DNA of 5,250 bases, taken from NCBI GenBank assembly GCA_003501335.1, contig DNPQ01000520.1, forward strand, positions 7,916 to 13,165, given 5' to 3'. Position 1 is the stretch's first letter; every line of letters starts with the position of its first letter. Positions 1 to 5,250 of the stretch are shown one piece after another. Both the position numbers and the translations under genes were made by a program. This DNA comes from Bacillota bacterium (lineage in GTDB: Bacteria; Bacillota; UBA4882; UBA8346). The notes under the pieces were generated by a model, which did no database searches, was not told where the DNA came from, and saw only the letters and a list, made by a program, of their open reading frames with translations.

Positions 1-1301
1 TTGACTTCGGCTAGGCCTTCCCCGGCTATCTTTAAAGCTTTATCCAAGTGAGTTTCACTTTTTTCCGGATTTATCCGGTAACTCATCTTGGCAATTTGTA
101 ACAATGTAATGAGCAGGGTCATCGTTTGCCCTAAGGTATCATGGACATCCCTTGCAAAACGGTTCCTTTCTCTGGCAACAGCAAGTTCGGCTACAGTTTC
201 CTCATTATGATTTAACTGTTGATTTTTGACGGATAACTGATTATTTGTGGTATATAATTCATCCCAAAGATTTTTAGCAAGCGTAATATCATTAAAAGAA
301 AGTACCCGACCCATCAAATCTTTCCCGCTAAAAACCGGCCAAATATTCACGATAAAGCACCTTTTTTTCGGTTTGATAAGATCAATGGGGCCGCAGGTTT
401 GGATTGGCTTTTGAGTGGCGATGGCTTGGAGCATTCGAATCGATTCAGAATTATTTTCAATAGAACCCTGTAACTGATCCACAAAAGCATTGATGGGTGA
501 ACCGATTTTAATCTTCTCATAATCTGTAAAGGCTTTCCTTAATGCTGGATTGAAGTCGATAATATGATTGAAGCAATCTGTTACTAAAATGGCTTCTTTC
601 ATATTTTCCATCATTTTTTCCATGGCCAATGATTCTGTATTTAACAATTTCTGCTTGAAAATTATAAATGCAAAAAGGATTAACATGAAGGCAAAAATGA
701 GGGGAGTGCACTCAATCCCTAATCGGATATTACCAACCATCTGGAAGGCATTTGCGATAAAAAGAATAAAGCCGACAAGAGCCATGAAAATGATTTGTTT
801 TTTCTTTTCATAAATTTGTTTCCATGAATACCTGATAAAAAAAATCATTCCAAGCCCATAATATAAATACGTTTCGATAATATAAAGCCAGAACAGAATT
901 TGTACAAAGCCATGATTAAACCTTAAAAAAGAACCATAAAAGGAATTGATTGTAATTCCAATGAAACAAATTGTCGGGATGATTCCCATTAATAGAATGT
1001 TTTTCGGATCTTTAATAATTTTGCTTTCAGAATACCACAAACAAAAAATTAACCATACTATACCCATATAACAAATGGTTAAAAAATGAATCGCTAAAAT
1101 CCATTTCTCAAAAAGTGAATGCGTTGCAAAAATCGCTAAAATTTCTGAAATCAACCAAACAATTAAGATGGTTAAGGAACATAGATAACTTTTTAAGGTA
1201 CTATTTGCTCTCCTGTTTAACCATGAATATAAAATAATGGTCAGTAACACAGTGATAGTACATACTAGTAAAAAAAATGGTAAAACAAATTTGATTAACA
1301 T
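1..1301 (-). CDS. Sensor histidine kinase, 7TM + PAS + HisKA_3 (partial, C-terminus off left edge)
   Basis: The frame is open from an ATG at 1301 to the left edge and gives 433 residues without a stop. Seven hydrophobic segments lie at about residues 3-26, 38-60, 66-90, 101-119, 131-156, 169-189 and 198-216, resembling the N-terminal 7TM region of some Bacillota kinases. A PAS-like domain follows at about 228-340, then a polar Asn/Gln/Glu-rich linker and an H-box, RFARDVHDTLGQ, whose phosphoacceptor is His387. This H-box is the HisKA_3 (NarL/DesK-type) form, so the partner should be a LuxR/NarL-type response regulator, probably encoded just left of the window. The HATPase_c domain is not in the window. 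GGAG lies 9 bases before the ATG. The protein should be an inner-membrane sensor that autophosphorylates and passes phosphate to its regulator. The stimulus cannot be read from the sequence. I see no frameshift. Class is secure; the exact 7TM family is inferred. Confidence 0.9.
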   Translation of the reverse strand, partial: MLIKFVLPFFLLVCTITVLLTIILYSWLNRRANSTLKSYLCSLTILIVWLISEILAIFATHSLFEKWILAIHFLTICYMGIVWLIFCLWYSESKIIKDPKNILLMGIIPTICFIGITINSFYGSFLRFNHGFVQILFWLYIIETYLYYGLGMIFFIRYSWKQIYEKKKQIIFMALVGFILFIANAFQMVGNIRLGIECTPLIFAFMLILFAFIIFKQKLLNTESLAMEKMMENMKEAILVTDCFNHIIDFNPALRKAFTDYEKIKIGSPINAFVDQLQGSIENNSESIRMLQAIATQKPIQTCGPIDLIKPKKRCFIVNIWPVFSGKDLMGRVLSFNDITLAKNLWDELYTTNNQLSVKNQQLNHNEETVAELAVARERNRFARDVHDTLGQTMTLLITLLQIAKMSYRINPEKSETHLDKALKIAGEGLAEV

Positions 1302-1558
1302 TAATTAAGGCTCCACAATGGATGAAATCTAAACATTCAAAAAATCAAACAATTTATATTTATATATAGCTTTTTCTGGACTGATTCAGTTTTTCCTCCC
1401 CAATAACAAAAGTTAATCCCAAAATACCTCAAATTCACCTTTCATCCTTGAAAAATTCGCTGGAATTGAACTCAAAAAATATTTTGAATCTGTAACTGAT
1501 AAGGCTAAAGTAGCATAAGATATTTTGTTAACTTTGTTCTTGGAGGTGTTCATATACT
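1302..1558. other. AT-rich divergent intergenic region
   Basis: This spacer sits between the start of the sensor kinase (minus) and the start of the hypothetical protein (plus), so it should hold both promoters. I could not pick a convincing -35/-10 pair on either strand. On the minus strand a TATATAAATATAAAT run at about 1353-1367 could supply a -10 for the kinase. Small inverted repeats are visible: ACTGA-T-TCAGT at about 1379-1389, AATTC-GCTG-GAATT at 1454-1467, and TCAAAA-AATA-TTTTGA at 1472-1487. Any of them could be an operator, but such short AT-rich repeats also occur by chance. No small gene with a good ribosome binding site was found here. Confidence 0.4.
1542..1548 (+). promoter_or_regulatory. 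Ribosome binding site for the GTG-start hypothetical protein
   Basis: GGAGGTG lies 10 bases ahead of the GTG at 1559. This strong Shine-Dalgarno match is the main reason to accept the otherwise unrecognised reading frame as a real gene and to take GTG as its start. Confidence 0.8.
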
Positions 1559-1972
1559 GTGAGTTTTGGAAAAGAAGCCATTTTCCCGTTTCCGGCAGTC
1601 CAATATATTCCCTTAAAAGTAACTGAGATTTGTCAAAATACTATTCAGTCATCAAATAAGGCTTTATCTGTTCAATTAATCATTGGAGAAAATCTTGAAA
1701 AATGGCGTTTGGTCCTTTGGCAAGATTACCAGTTTACATTCGATAAAAAATTTTCCAAAGATACATTACCAATACTCGCCATGAACGTCGAAATCAGCTC
1801 AGTAAGATATCGAGGCTATTTTGTGACAATGCTCGGTAAACCAAAAAATAGCTACTATCAACTATTTACCCTACCGCAACAGTATTTTTATAAACGGCAA
1901 TTATGCTTCGAATTATTTGATGAAAATACCTGTAATCTTTTAACCAGAGCGTCTTATTTATGTCCAGTCTAA
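1559..1972 (+). CDS. Hypothetical protein, 137 residues, no recognised family
   Basis: I do not recognise this protein. It starts with GTG after a strong GGAGGTG site and ends with TAA. It has no signal peptide and no membrane segment, so it is probably cytoplasmic. It is rich in aromatic residues and in alternating hydrophobic/polar stretches (for example WRLVLWQDYQFTF at about 49-61 and RYRGYFVTML at 83-92), which suggests a mostly beta fold. Cysteines at 25, 116, 125 and 135 do not form an obvious metal-binding pattern. It is divergent from the sensor kinase and convergent with lipA (21 bases between stops), so it is probably transcribed alone. The position next to the kinase makes a regulated target possible, but that is inference. 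Base composition resembles that of the kinase. A ligand-binding or structural accessory role cannot be told apart from others here. Confidence 0.75.
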   Translation: MSFGKEAIFPFPAVQYIPLKVTEICQNTIQSSNKALSVQLIIGENLEKWRLVLWQDYQFTFDKKFSKDTLPILAMNVEISSVRYRGYFVTMLGKPKNSYYQLFTLPQQYFYKRQLCFELFDENTCNLLTRASYLCPV

Positions 1973-1993
1973 CTCCTTTCATGAAGTACCAAT

Positions 1994-2866
1994 TCAACTT
2001 TCAGATTTAAACTTTCCATCGTCCAAGGCTTCATCCGCATGATACGAACTACGTATCAACGGGCCGGAAGTAATATACCGAAATCCTAATTCTATTCCAA
2101 TCTTCCGGTATCGTTCAAAAATATTCGGATGAATATATTCAGATACTGGATGGTGTTCCCGGGAAGGGGCCAGGTATTGTCCAATCGTAAGTATATCGCA
2201 ATGAACGGACCTTAAGTCCCTCAATGTTGCCAATACCTCGTTTTGCCTTTCTCCAAGCCCTACCATTATCCCAGATTTCGTTATCATATCCGGATCTATC
2301 CGCTTCACATTTCGAAGTAATTCCAATGATCGACGGTATTCTGCTAAAGGGCGTACCATTGGATATAAACGAGGCACTGTCTCCAGATTATGATTAATTA
2401 CTTTAGGTTGAGCTGCAATTACTGTTTTCAATGCCTTCCAGTCACCTTGAAAATCGGGTATAAGCACCTCTATGACTACATCTAAGGTATTATCGCGTAT
2501 AGCTTTTATCACTGCATCAAATTGTGAAGCTCCTCCATCTGATAGATCATCACGGGTAACGGAAGTGATAACCACATGCTGTAACTGTAACTGTTTAACC
2601 GCTTCAGCGATATGCGCCGGTTCAGCTTGATCAACTTTGGATGGAATTCCCTTTTCTACCTTGCAAAATGTACAATTTCGAGTACAGAACCGCCCCAAGA
2701 TCATAAATGTGGCTGTGCGTCTGTTGAAGCACTCCATTAAATTAGGGCATTTCGCCTCTTCACATACCGTGTGTAAAGAAAGCCTTTTTAAAAGCGCTTC
2801 CACTTTCACTTTTCCCTCTCCGCTTTGAAGCCTAATTTTGAGCCAGGCCGGCTTACGTTGTTCCAT
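1994..2866 (-). CDS. lipA: Lipoyl synthase LipA
   Basis: LipA is a cytoplasmic radical SAM enzyme that inserts two sulfurs, at C6 and C8, into an octanoyl group carried on lipoyl-domain proteins such as GcvH or E2 subunits. Numbering from the ATG at 2866 (290 residues, usual for the family), the auxiliary 4Fe-4S cluster ligands are Cys35, Cys40 and Cys46 (CEEAKCPNLMEC). The radical SAM cluster ligands are Cys61, Cys65 and Cys68 (CTRNCTFC). The C-terminal RSSYHA motif, at 272-277, supplies the serine ligand of the auxiliary cluster. All key residues are present. The frame is open to an ATG at 2884, but GAGGAG sits 6 bases before the ATG at 2866 while the outer ATG has no good site, so I chose 2866. 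No lipB, lplA, gcv or dehydrogenase gene is adjacent, so the octanoyl donor system must be elsewhere. Divergent from pdaD, convergent with the hypothetical gene. Confidence 0.97.
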   Translation of the reverse strand: MEQRKPAWLKIRLQSGEGKVKVEALLKRLSLHTVCEEAKCPNLMECFNRRTATFMILGRFCTRNCTFCKVEKGIPSKVDQAEPAHIAEAVKQLQLQHVVITSVTRDDLSDGGASQFDAVIKAIRDNTLDVVIEVLIPDFQGDWKALKTVIAAQPKVINHNLETVPRLYPMVRPLAEYRRSLELLRNVKRIDPDMITKSGIMVGLGERQNEVLATLRDLRSVHCDILTIGQYLAPSREHHPVSEYIHPNIFERYRKIGIELGFRYITSGPLIRSSYHADEALDDGKFKSES

Positions 2867-2872
2867 CCCATG

Positions 2873-2878
2873 CTCCTC
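2873..2878 (-). promoter_or_regulatory. Ribosome binding site deciding the lipA start
   Basis: On the minus strand GAGGAG is followed by a 6-base spacer and ATG at 2866. This favours the inner start over the in-frame ATG at 2884, which is preceded only by a weak purine stretch. Confidence 0.75.
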
Positions 2879-2884
2879 AATCAT

Positions 2885-2897
2885 TTGAGATTCTCAA
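2885..2897. repeat. Small inverted repeat upstream of lipA
   Basis: TTGAGA-T-TCTCAA is a perfect 6-base inverted repeat around one central base, 19 to 31 bases before the lipA start at 2866. It is placed where a repressor could act on lipA transcription or initiation. There is only one copy, and repeats this short arise by chance, so an operator role is a guess. Confidence 0.3.
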
Positions 2898-3024
2898 TCA
2901 TTTCCAAAAGCTAAACCTTCTTAAACAGTAATAATTTTACTCTAAAAATTCAAATCATGGTAGGATAGCAAATAATTTTAACATTCTAAGGGACTTTAAC
3001 ATACCTTATTAGGTCAAAATTTTT

Positions 3025-3032
3025 AAGGAGGT
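3025..3032 (+). promoter_or_regulatory. Ribosome binding site for pdaD (TTG start)
   Basis: AAGGAGGT, a near-perfect anti-16S match, lies 8 bases before TTG at 3041. It fixes the TTG as the start codon. Confidence 0.85.
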
Positions 3033-3040
3033 ATTCCCAA

Positions 3041-3508
3041 TTGTTAGCCACTCCCAATAGGTTCACTTTAGTTACCGGCTTTGGTGAAGGAAAAACAAAA
3101 CTCAATGCTTTTGATGCCGCATTATTGGCCTCTGGTTTAGGAAATCTCAACCTAATCAAGGTTTCCAGTATTTTACCCCCCGGAGCCAAATACCAAAGAA
3201 AACTGGAAATTCCTTTTGGTTCTCTGGTACCAACTGCTTATGGTTCAATATCCAGCATCGAACCGGGTGAACTGATTGCAGCGGCAGTTGCTGTCGGTAT
3301 TCCCGTTGCAGACACTTTCGGAGTTATTATGGAAACGTCGGATTTCTGTTCAAAATCAGAAATTGAGGAACGAATCACTGAAATGGTCATCGAAGCTTTC
3401 ACCCTTCGTAATATAGAATATCAAGAGATAAAAGTCTGTGCAGTAGAACATCAGGTAACTCATTGTGGAGCGGTCTTCGCCAGTTTGGCATTATGGTATG
3501 ATTTGTAG
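3041..3508 (+). CDS. pdaD: Pyruvoyl-dependent arginine decarboxylase (PvlArgDC)
   Basis: This family converts L-arginine to agmatine and CO2, using a pyruvoyl group made by self-cleavage instead of PLP. The 155-residue product is of normal length. The cleavage motif is KVSSILPPG: the precursor should split between Ser42 and Ser43 into a beta chain of 42 residues and an alpha chain of 113 residues whose Ser43 becomes the pyruvoyl group. Asp25 and Asn37 precede the cleavage site at spacings matching the Methanocaldococcus enzyme, and Glu98 (IMETSD) probably corresponds to its catalytic glutamate. The N-terminal GFGEGKTKLNAFDAAL stretch is also typical. TTG start with AAGGAGGT upstream. Agmatine feeds putrescine/spermidine synthesis, and proton consumption can also aid acid tolerance. 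No agmatinase, spermidine synthase or arginine/agmatine antiporter gene is next to it. The following gene is on the opposite strand, 17 bases away. Arginine specificity is inferred from family resemblance. Confidence 0.93.
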   Translation: MLATPNRFTLVTGFGEGKTKLNAFDAALLASGLGNLNLIKVSSILPPGAKYQRKLEIPFGSLVPTAYGSISSIEPGELIAAAVAVGIPVADTFGVIMETSDFCSKSEIEERITEMVIEAFTLRNIEYQEIKVCAVEHQVTHCGAVFASLALWYDL

Positions 3509-3525
3509 ACCATGCTTTAAATACC

Positions 3526-3954
3526 TTATCTTGTTTTAAAACCGACTAAAATAACACCAATAATGATAAATGCAGCCCCGGCTATTTTTGAAAAAGTTAG
3601 GGATTCTCCCAAAAAATACCATCCCACCCACATCGTAATCAAAGGCGAACTGGCTAAAACCAATGAAGTTTGACCAATATCTCCTCTTTTTATTGAAGCA
3701 TAATATGCCAAATCACCGGCAAAAGTGGCAAAAAATGCCTCTATGGCAAGATACATCCAGCGTTTGGTGGGAATTGCACTGAGACGACTAAAACTACCGT
3801 TTGCTGCTGCCCAACCGCCAACAAAAAGTACAGTAATAGCCGTCCGTGCAACAATGCCATCAATTGGATTAACCCCACGCAAACCCACTTTACCAAAAAG
3901 AGGTGCCAATCCCCAGCACACAGCCCCGAATAAAGCTATCAAAAATGCATTCAT
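3526..3954 (-). CDS. Half-size EamA-domain (DMT superfamily) membrane protein
   Basis: The 142-residue product has five predicted membrane helices, at about residues 3-23, 33-51, 67-87, 92-113 and 119-139, which is one EamA domain. Family features are visible: the N-terminal small-residue helix with W19 and a following K (GAVCWGLAPLFGKVG), and the C-terminal pattern PLITMWVGWYFLGESLTFSKIAGAAFIIIGVILVG. Full-length drug/metabolite transporters carry two EamA domains in about 300 residues. Single-domain members of about 140 residues are a known group, so this is not a truncated gene; it would act as a dimer in the cytoplasmic membrane. The substrate is unknown. GGGAGG lies 8 bases before the ATG. 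It is convergent with pdaD, and no terminator is obvious between their stops. A link to arginine or polyamine transport is only suggested by position. Confidence 0.85.
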   Translation of the reverse strand: MNAFLIALFGAVCWGLAPLFGKVGLRGVNPIDGIVARTAITVLFVGGWAAANGSFSRLSAIPTKRWMYLAIEAFFATFAGDLAYYASIKRGDIGQTSLVLASSPLITMWVGWYFLGESLTFSKIAGAAFIIIGVILVGFKTR

Positions 3955-3980
3955 CTATGAATCCTCCCAACTGACAACGA

Positions 3981-4017
3981 GTCACCAACGGAGTCATTCA
4001 TCAACAAAATTGGTGAC
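3981..4017. repeat. Inverted repeat in the EamA-gene leader
   Basis: GTCACCAA at 3981-3988 is repeated in inverted form as TTGGTGAC at 4010-4017. The arms are perfect over 8 bases and separated by 21 bases, upstream of the EamA start at 3954. In RNA it could form a leader hairpin; in DNA it could bind a dimeric regulator. No T-run follows, so it is not a terminator. Confidence 0.45.
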
Positions 4018-4027
4018 CACATTATTG

Positions 4028-4050
4028 GCGCGGCCTGAAAATGGCCGCGC
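4028..4050. repeat. GC-rich hairpin between the VanW-family and EamA genes
   Basis: GCGCGGCC and GGCCGCGC form a perfect 8-base, all-GC stem with a 7-base loop (4036-4042). It stands out in AT-rich surroundings. It lies 93 bases after the stop of the minus-strand VanW gene and 74 bases before the EamA start. Neither side has a T-run, so it could be a weak terminator, an mRNA-stabilising hairpin or a binding site. Confidence 0.5.
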
Positions 4051-4111
4051 ATTATGTATCCTTTCATTAGGACCGAATGAGAATTCAGTATAACAACCGG
4101 TCTTCAAATAA

Positions 4112-4126
4112 GCTATTGATAATAGC
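4112..4126 (-). terminator. Possible weak terminator after the VanW-family gene
   Basis: GCTATT-GAT-AATAGC forms a 6-base stem with a 3-base loop, 16 bases past the VanW stop. On the minus strand it is followed by TTATTTG. The stem is short and AT-rich and the T-run is poor, so termination here is doubtful. The GC-rich hairpin further on is the alternative. Confidence 0.3.
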
Positions 4127-4142
4127 CGCAAATATATTTATC

Positions 4143-5120
4143 CTATTCATGGGTCCCGGGAGCCCGTTCAATTACCCGAATCATTGGCCGGTAATAATCG
4201 ACACCTAAATCCTTGCGAATTTTTTCTCCATTGATATTTTCAATTTCCAACCAATTCTTAACGGTCATTCCTTCGGCTCCCTCGATGACAACCTTCTCTT
4301 CACCCGGTTTTAAGGAAGAATTTATTTGATAAATGGTTTTAAAATCCTGACGATTGATAATCTGATGACGCCAAATGACTTTGGAAGGTTTGGTACGTCC
4401 ATAAATAGCCATATATAAGGTATTATCTTTGGTATCCGCCCAAATTAAAATCGGATCATGGGTAGTATTTTTAAATTTAAAATCCTTATTGCCTTCAGCA
4501 ACCGTAGCGTCCTGTCCTGACGGGACATAAGGCACTAACATGCCATGTTGCTTGCGTTCGATAATTTTTAAATTGGCTAATGCGACAACATTATACAATG
4601 TTGAAGCAATTTTACAAACACCCCCTCCGGTTGTCTTAATAAGTTTAGTCCCATAGTATGTCGGACCTTCTCTAAATCCTCGTTCTCTGCTGTATGGACC
4701 TACAACTTTATTGACAGAAAATATCCGATTCGGCAGTAGGACACTTCCACTAATTATATCGGCCGCCAGTGCCACATTATATTCCTCTCCCGGTAATGGG
4801 TCCGGCAATGTTGTCTGAAAAGCCGACATTCGTATCGAAGTTTGATACTTGGCACAAATCTCATGAAAATGGCGATCATTTTCCCACATCAATGTCCCTT
4901 CGACTGGCCTTCCGTAAGGATGATACATCAATTTTTGATTGTTTTCCCGGGATTCGGAAATCCCTATATCCGGGATTTCGGCCTTCGATATATGCAGGGA
5001 ATTCGGCCGTTTTTCAAGATCACCCCGCTGCCGATAAAAAAGCGCTGTACTTGAAAAACCTCCAATCATTAAGCTTACAAATATTACGACCAACACAACC
5101 TTCTTCGCCGAATCCTTCAC
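4143..5120 (-). CDS. VanW-family protein, membrane-anchored
   Basis: The chosen product is 325 residues from a GTG start. Residues about 6-26 are one hydrophobic segment after a KDSAKK basic start, giving a membrane anchor or uncleaved signal, so the rest should face outside. The VanW domain spans about 96-241 and has the family signature TTGGGVCKIASTLYN at 163-177 and HGMLVPYVPSGQDATV at 192-207. A tail at about 247-325 (KPGEEKVVIEG, then VDYYRPMIRVIERAPG) resembles the C-terminal extension common in clostridial VanW proteins. The biochemical role of VanW is not established; the name comes from some vancomycin-resistance clusters, but most family members, including this one, have no van genes nearby. 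A cell-envelope role is inferred. The frame is open to an ATG at 5222, but that start overlaps a terminator hairpin, whereas AAGGAGG lies 7 bases before the GTG at 5120. Confidence 0.88.
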   Translation of the reverse strand: MKDSAKKVVLVVIFVSLMIGGFSSTALFYRQRGDLEKRPNSLHISKAEIPDIGISESRENNQKLMYHPYGRPVEGTLMWENDRHFHEICAKYQTSIRMSAFQTTLPDPLPGEEYNVALAADIISGSVLLPNRIFSVNKVVGPYSRERGFREGPTYYGTKLIKTTGGGVCKIASTLYNVVALANLKIIERKQHGMLVPYVPSGQDATVAEGNKDFKFKNTTHDPILIWADTKDNTLYMAIYGRTKPSKVIWRHQIINRQDFKTIYQINSSLKPGEEKVVIEGAEGMTVKNWLEIENINGEKIRKDLGVDYYRPMIRVIERAPGTHE

Positions 5121-5127
5121 AAAAAAG

Positions 5128-5134
5128 CCTCCTT
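5128..5134 (-). promoter_or_regulatory. Ribosome binding site deciding the VanW-family start
   Basis: AAGGAGG on the minus strand, with a 7-base T-rich spacer before GTG at 5120. The resulting protein begins directly with a basic stretch and a membrane helix, which supports this start. Confidence 0.8.
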
Positions 5135-5177
5135 CAAATCGACCTAATCCATAGTTATTCCCCAAAAAATAAATCAT

Positions 5178-5216
5178 GAAAAAAAAATCCTGATTCATGA
5201 GATTTTGAATCAGGAT
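5178..5216 (-). terminator. Rho-independent terminator on the minus strand
   Basis: An 11-base perfect stem (5187-5197 with 5206-5216) and an 8-base loop are followed, on the minus strand, by a run of eight or more T. This is a textbook intrinsic terminator for transcription entering from the right edge. It most likely ends the gene beyond the window and isolates the VanW gene, whose promoter would then lie within about 5135-5177. An attenuator in a long VanW leader is the alternative. Confidence 0.8.
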
Positions 5217-5250
5217 AATCAAACACTATAATATTTTCCAAGATGAATTC

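Noticed and set aside
517..813. Short open frames inside the sensor-kinase region (517-711 minus, 568-813 plus)
   Set aside because: Both lie within the continuous kinase frame, lack convincing ribosome binding sites and show no family features.
1973..1993. Bidirectional terminator between the hypothetical gene and lipA
   Set aside because: The gap is only 21 bases and contains just a short TTCATGAA palindrome, with no hairpin plus T-run.
2637..2828. Plus-strand open frame across the lipA 5' half
   Set aside because: It is antisense to lipA codons that carry the cluster-binding cysteines; a shadow frame.
2986..3189. Minus-strand open frame overlapping pdaD
   Set aside because: It covers the pdaD start and cleavage site in antisense and has no recognisable protein features.
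3526..3954. Truncated two-domain DMT transporter (pseudogene)
   Set aside because: The 142-residue protein has a good start site, a complete five-helix EamA domain and a normal stop, and single-domain members are known.
3725..4093. Plus-strand open frame of 122 residues across the EamA start and intergenic region
   Set aside because: It is mostly antisense to the EamA gene, is Ala/Pro/Arg-rich as expected of antisense to a membrane protein, and has no good ribosome binding site.
4143..5120. Vancomycin-resistance cluster
   Set aside because: Only a VanW-like domain is present; no VanH/A/X/Y/R/S genes flank it, and VanW-family proteins are widespread without resistance.
4769..5179. Two plus-strand open frames antisense to the VanW-family N-terminus
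   Set aside because: They overlap each other and a well-supported gene, without family signatures or ribosome binding sites.

Overview
The window looks like ordinary chromosomal DNA from a low-GC, probably anaerobic Bacillota (Clostridia-like) bacterium. The evidence is AT-rich intergenic DNA, strong GGAGG-type ribosome binding sites with GTG and TTG starts, a pyruvoyl-dependent arginine decarboxylase of the archaeal/clostridial type, a single-domain EamA membrane protein and a VanW-family envelope protein. This placement is inferred from gene content; no taxonomic marker is present.

Layout from left to right. (1) A minus-strand sensor histidine kinase fills bases 1-1301 and runs off the left edge. 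It has seven membrane helices, a PAS-like domain and a HisKA_3 H-box, and lacks its ATPase domain in this window. (2) A 257-base AT-rich divergent intergenic region separates it from (3) a plus-strand hypothetical protein of 137 residues with a GTG start. (4) Convergent with that is lipA (lipoyl synthase, minus strand). Its better start is 18 bases inside the longest open frame. (5) Divergent from lipA is the plus-strand arginine decarboxylase pdaD, with a TTG start. (6) Convergent with pdaD, 17 bases away, is a minus-strand half-size EamA-domain transporter-like protein. (7) A 188-base intergenic region with three inverted repeats leads to (8) a minus-strand membrane-anchored VanW-family protein. 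Its better start is a GTG 102 bases inside the longest frame. (9) A clear rho-independent terminator on the minus strand lies upstream of the VanW gene, near the right edge.

No two adjacent genes lie close together on the same strand, so no operon is visible; each gene looks like a single transcription unit or the end of one. The functions (signal transduction, lipoate cofactor synthesis, polyamine synthesis or acid tolerance, small-molecule transport, cell envelope) do not form an evident pathway. I see no mobile element, CRISPR array, tRNA, rRNA or phage gene. I did not find a convincing new biological system. The points most worth a second look are the unrecognised protein next to the sensor kinase, the inverted repeats ahead of the EamA gene, and the isolated pdaD.
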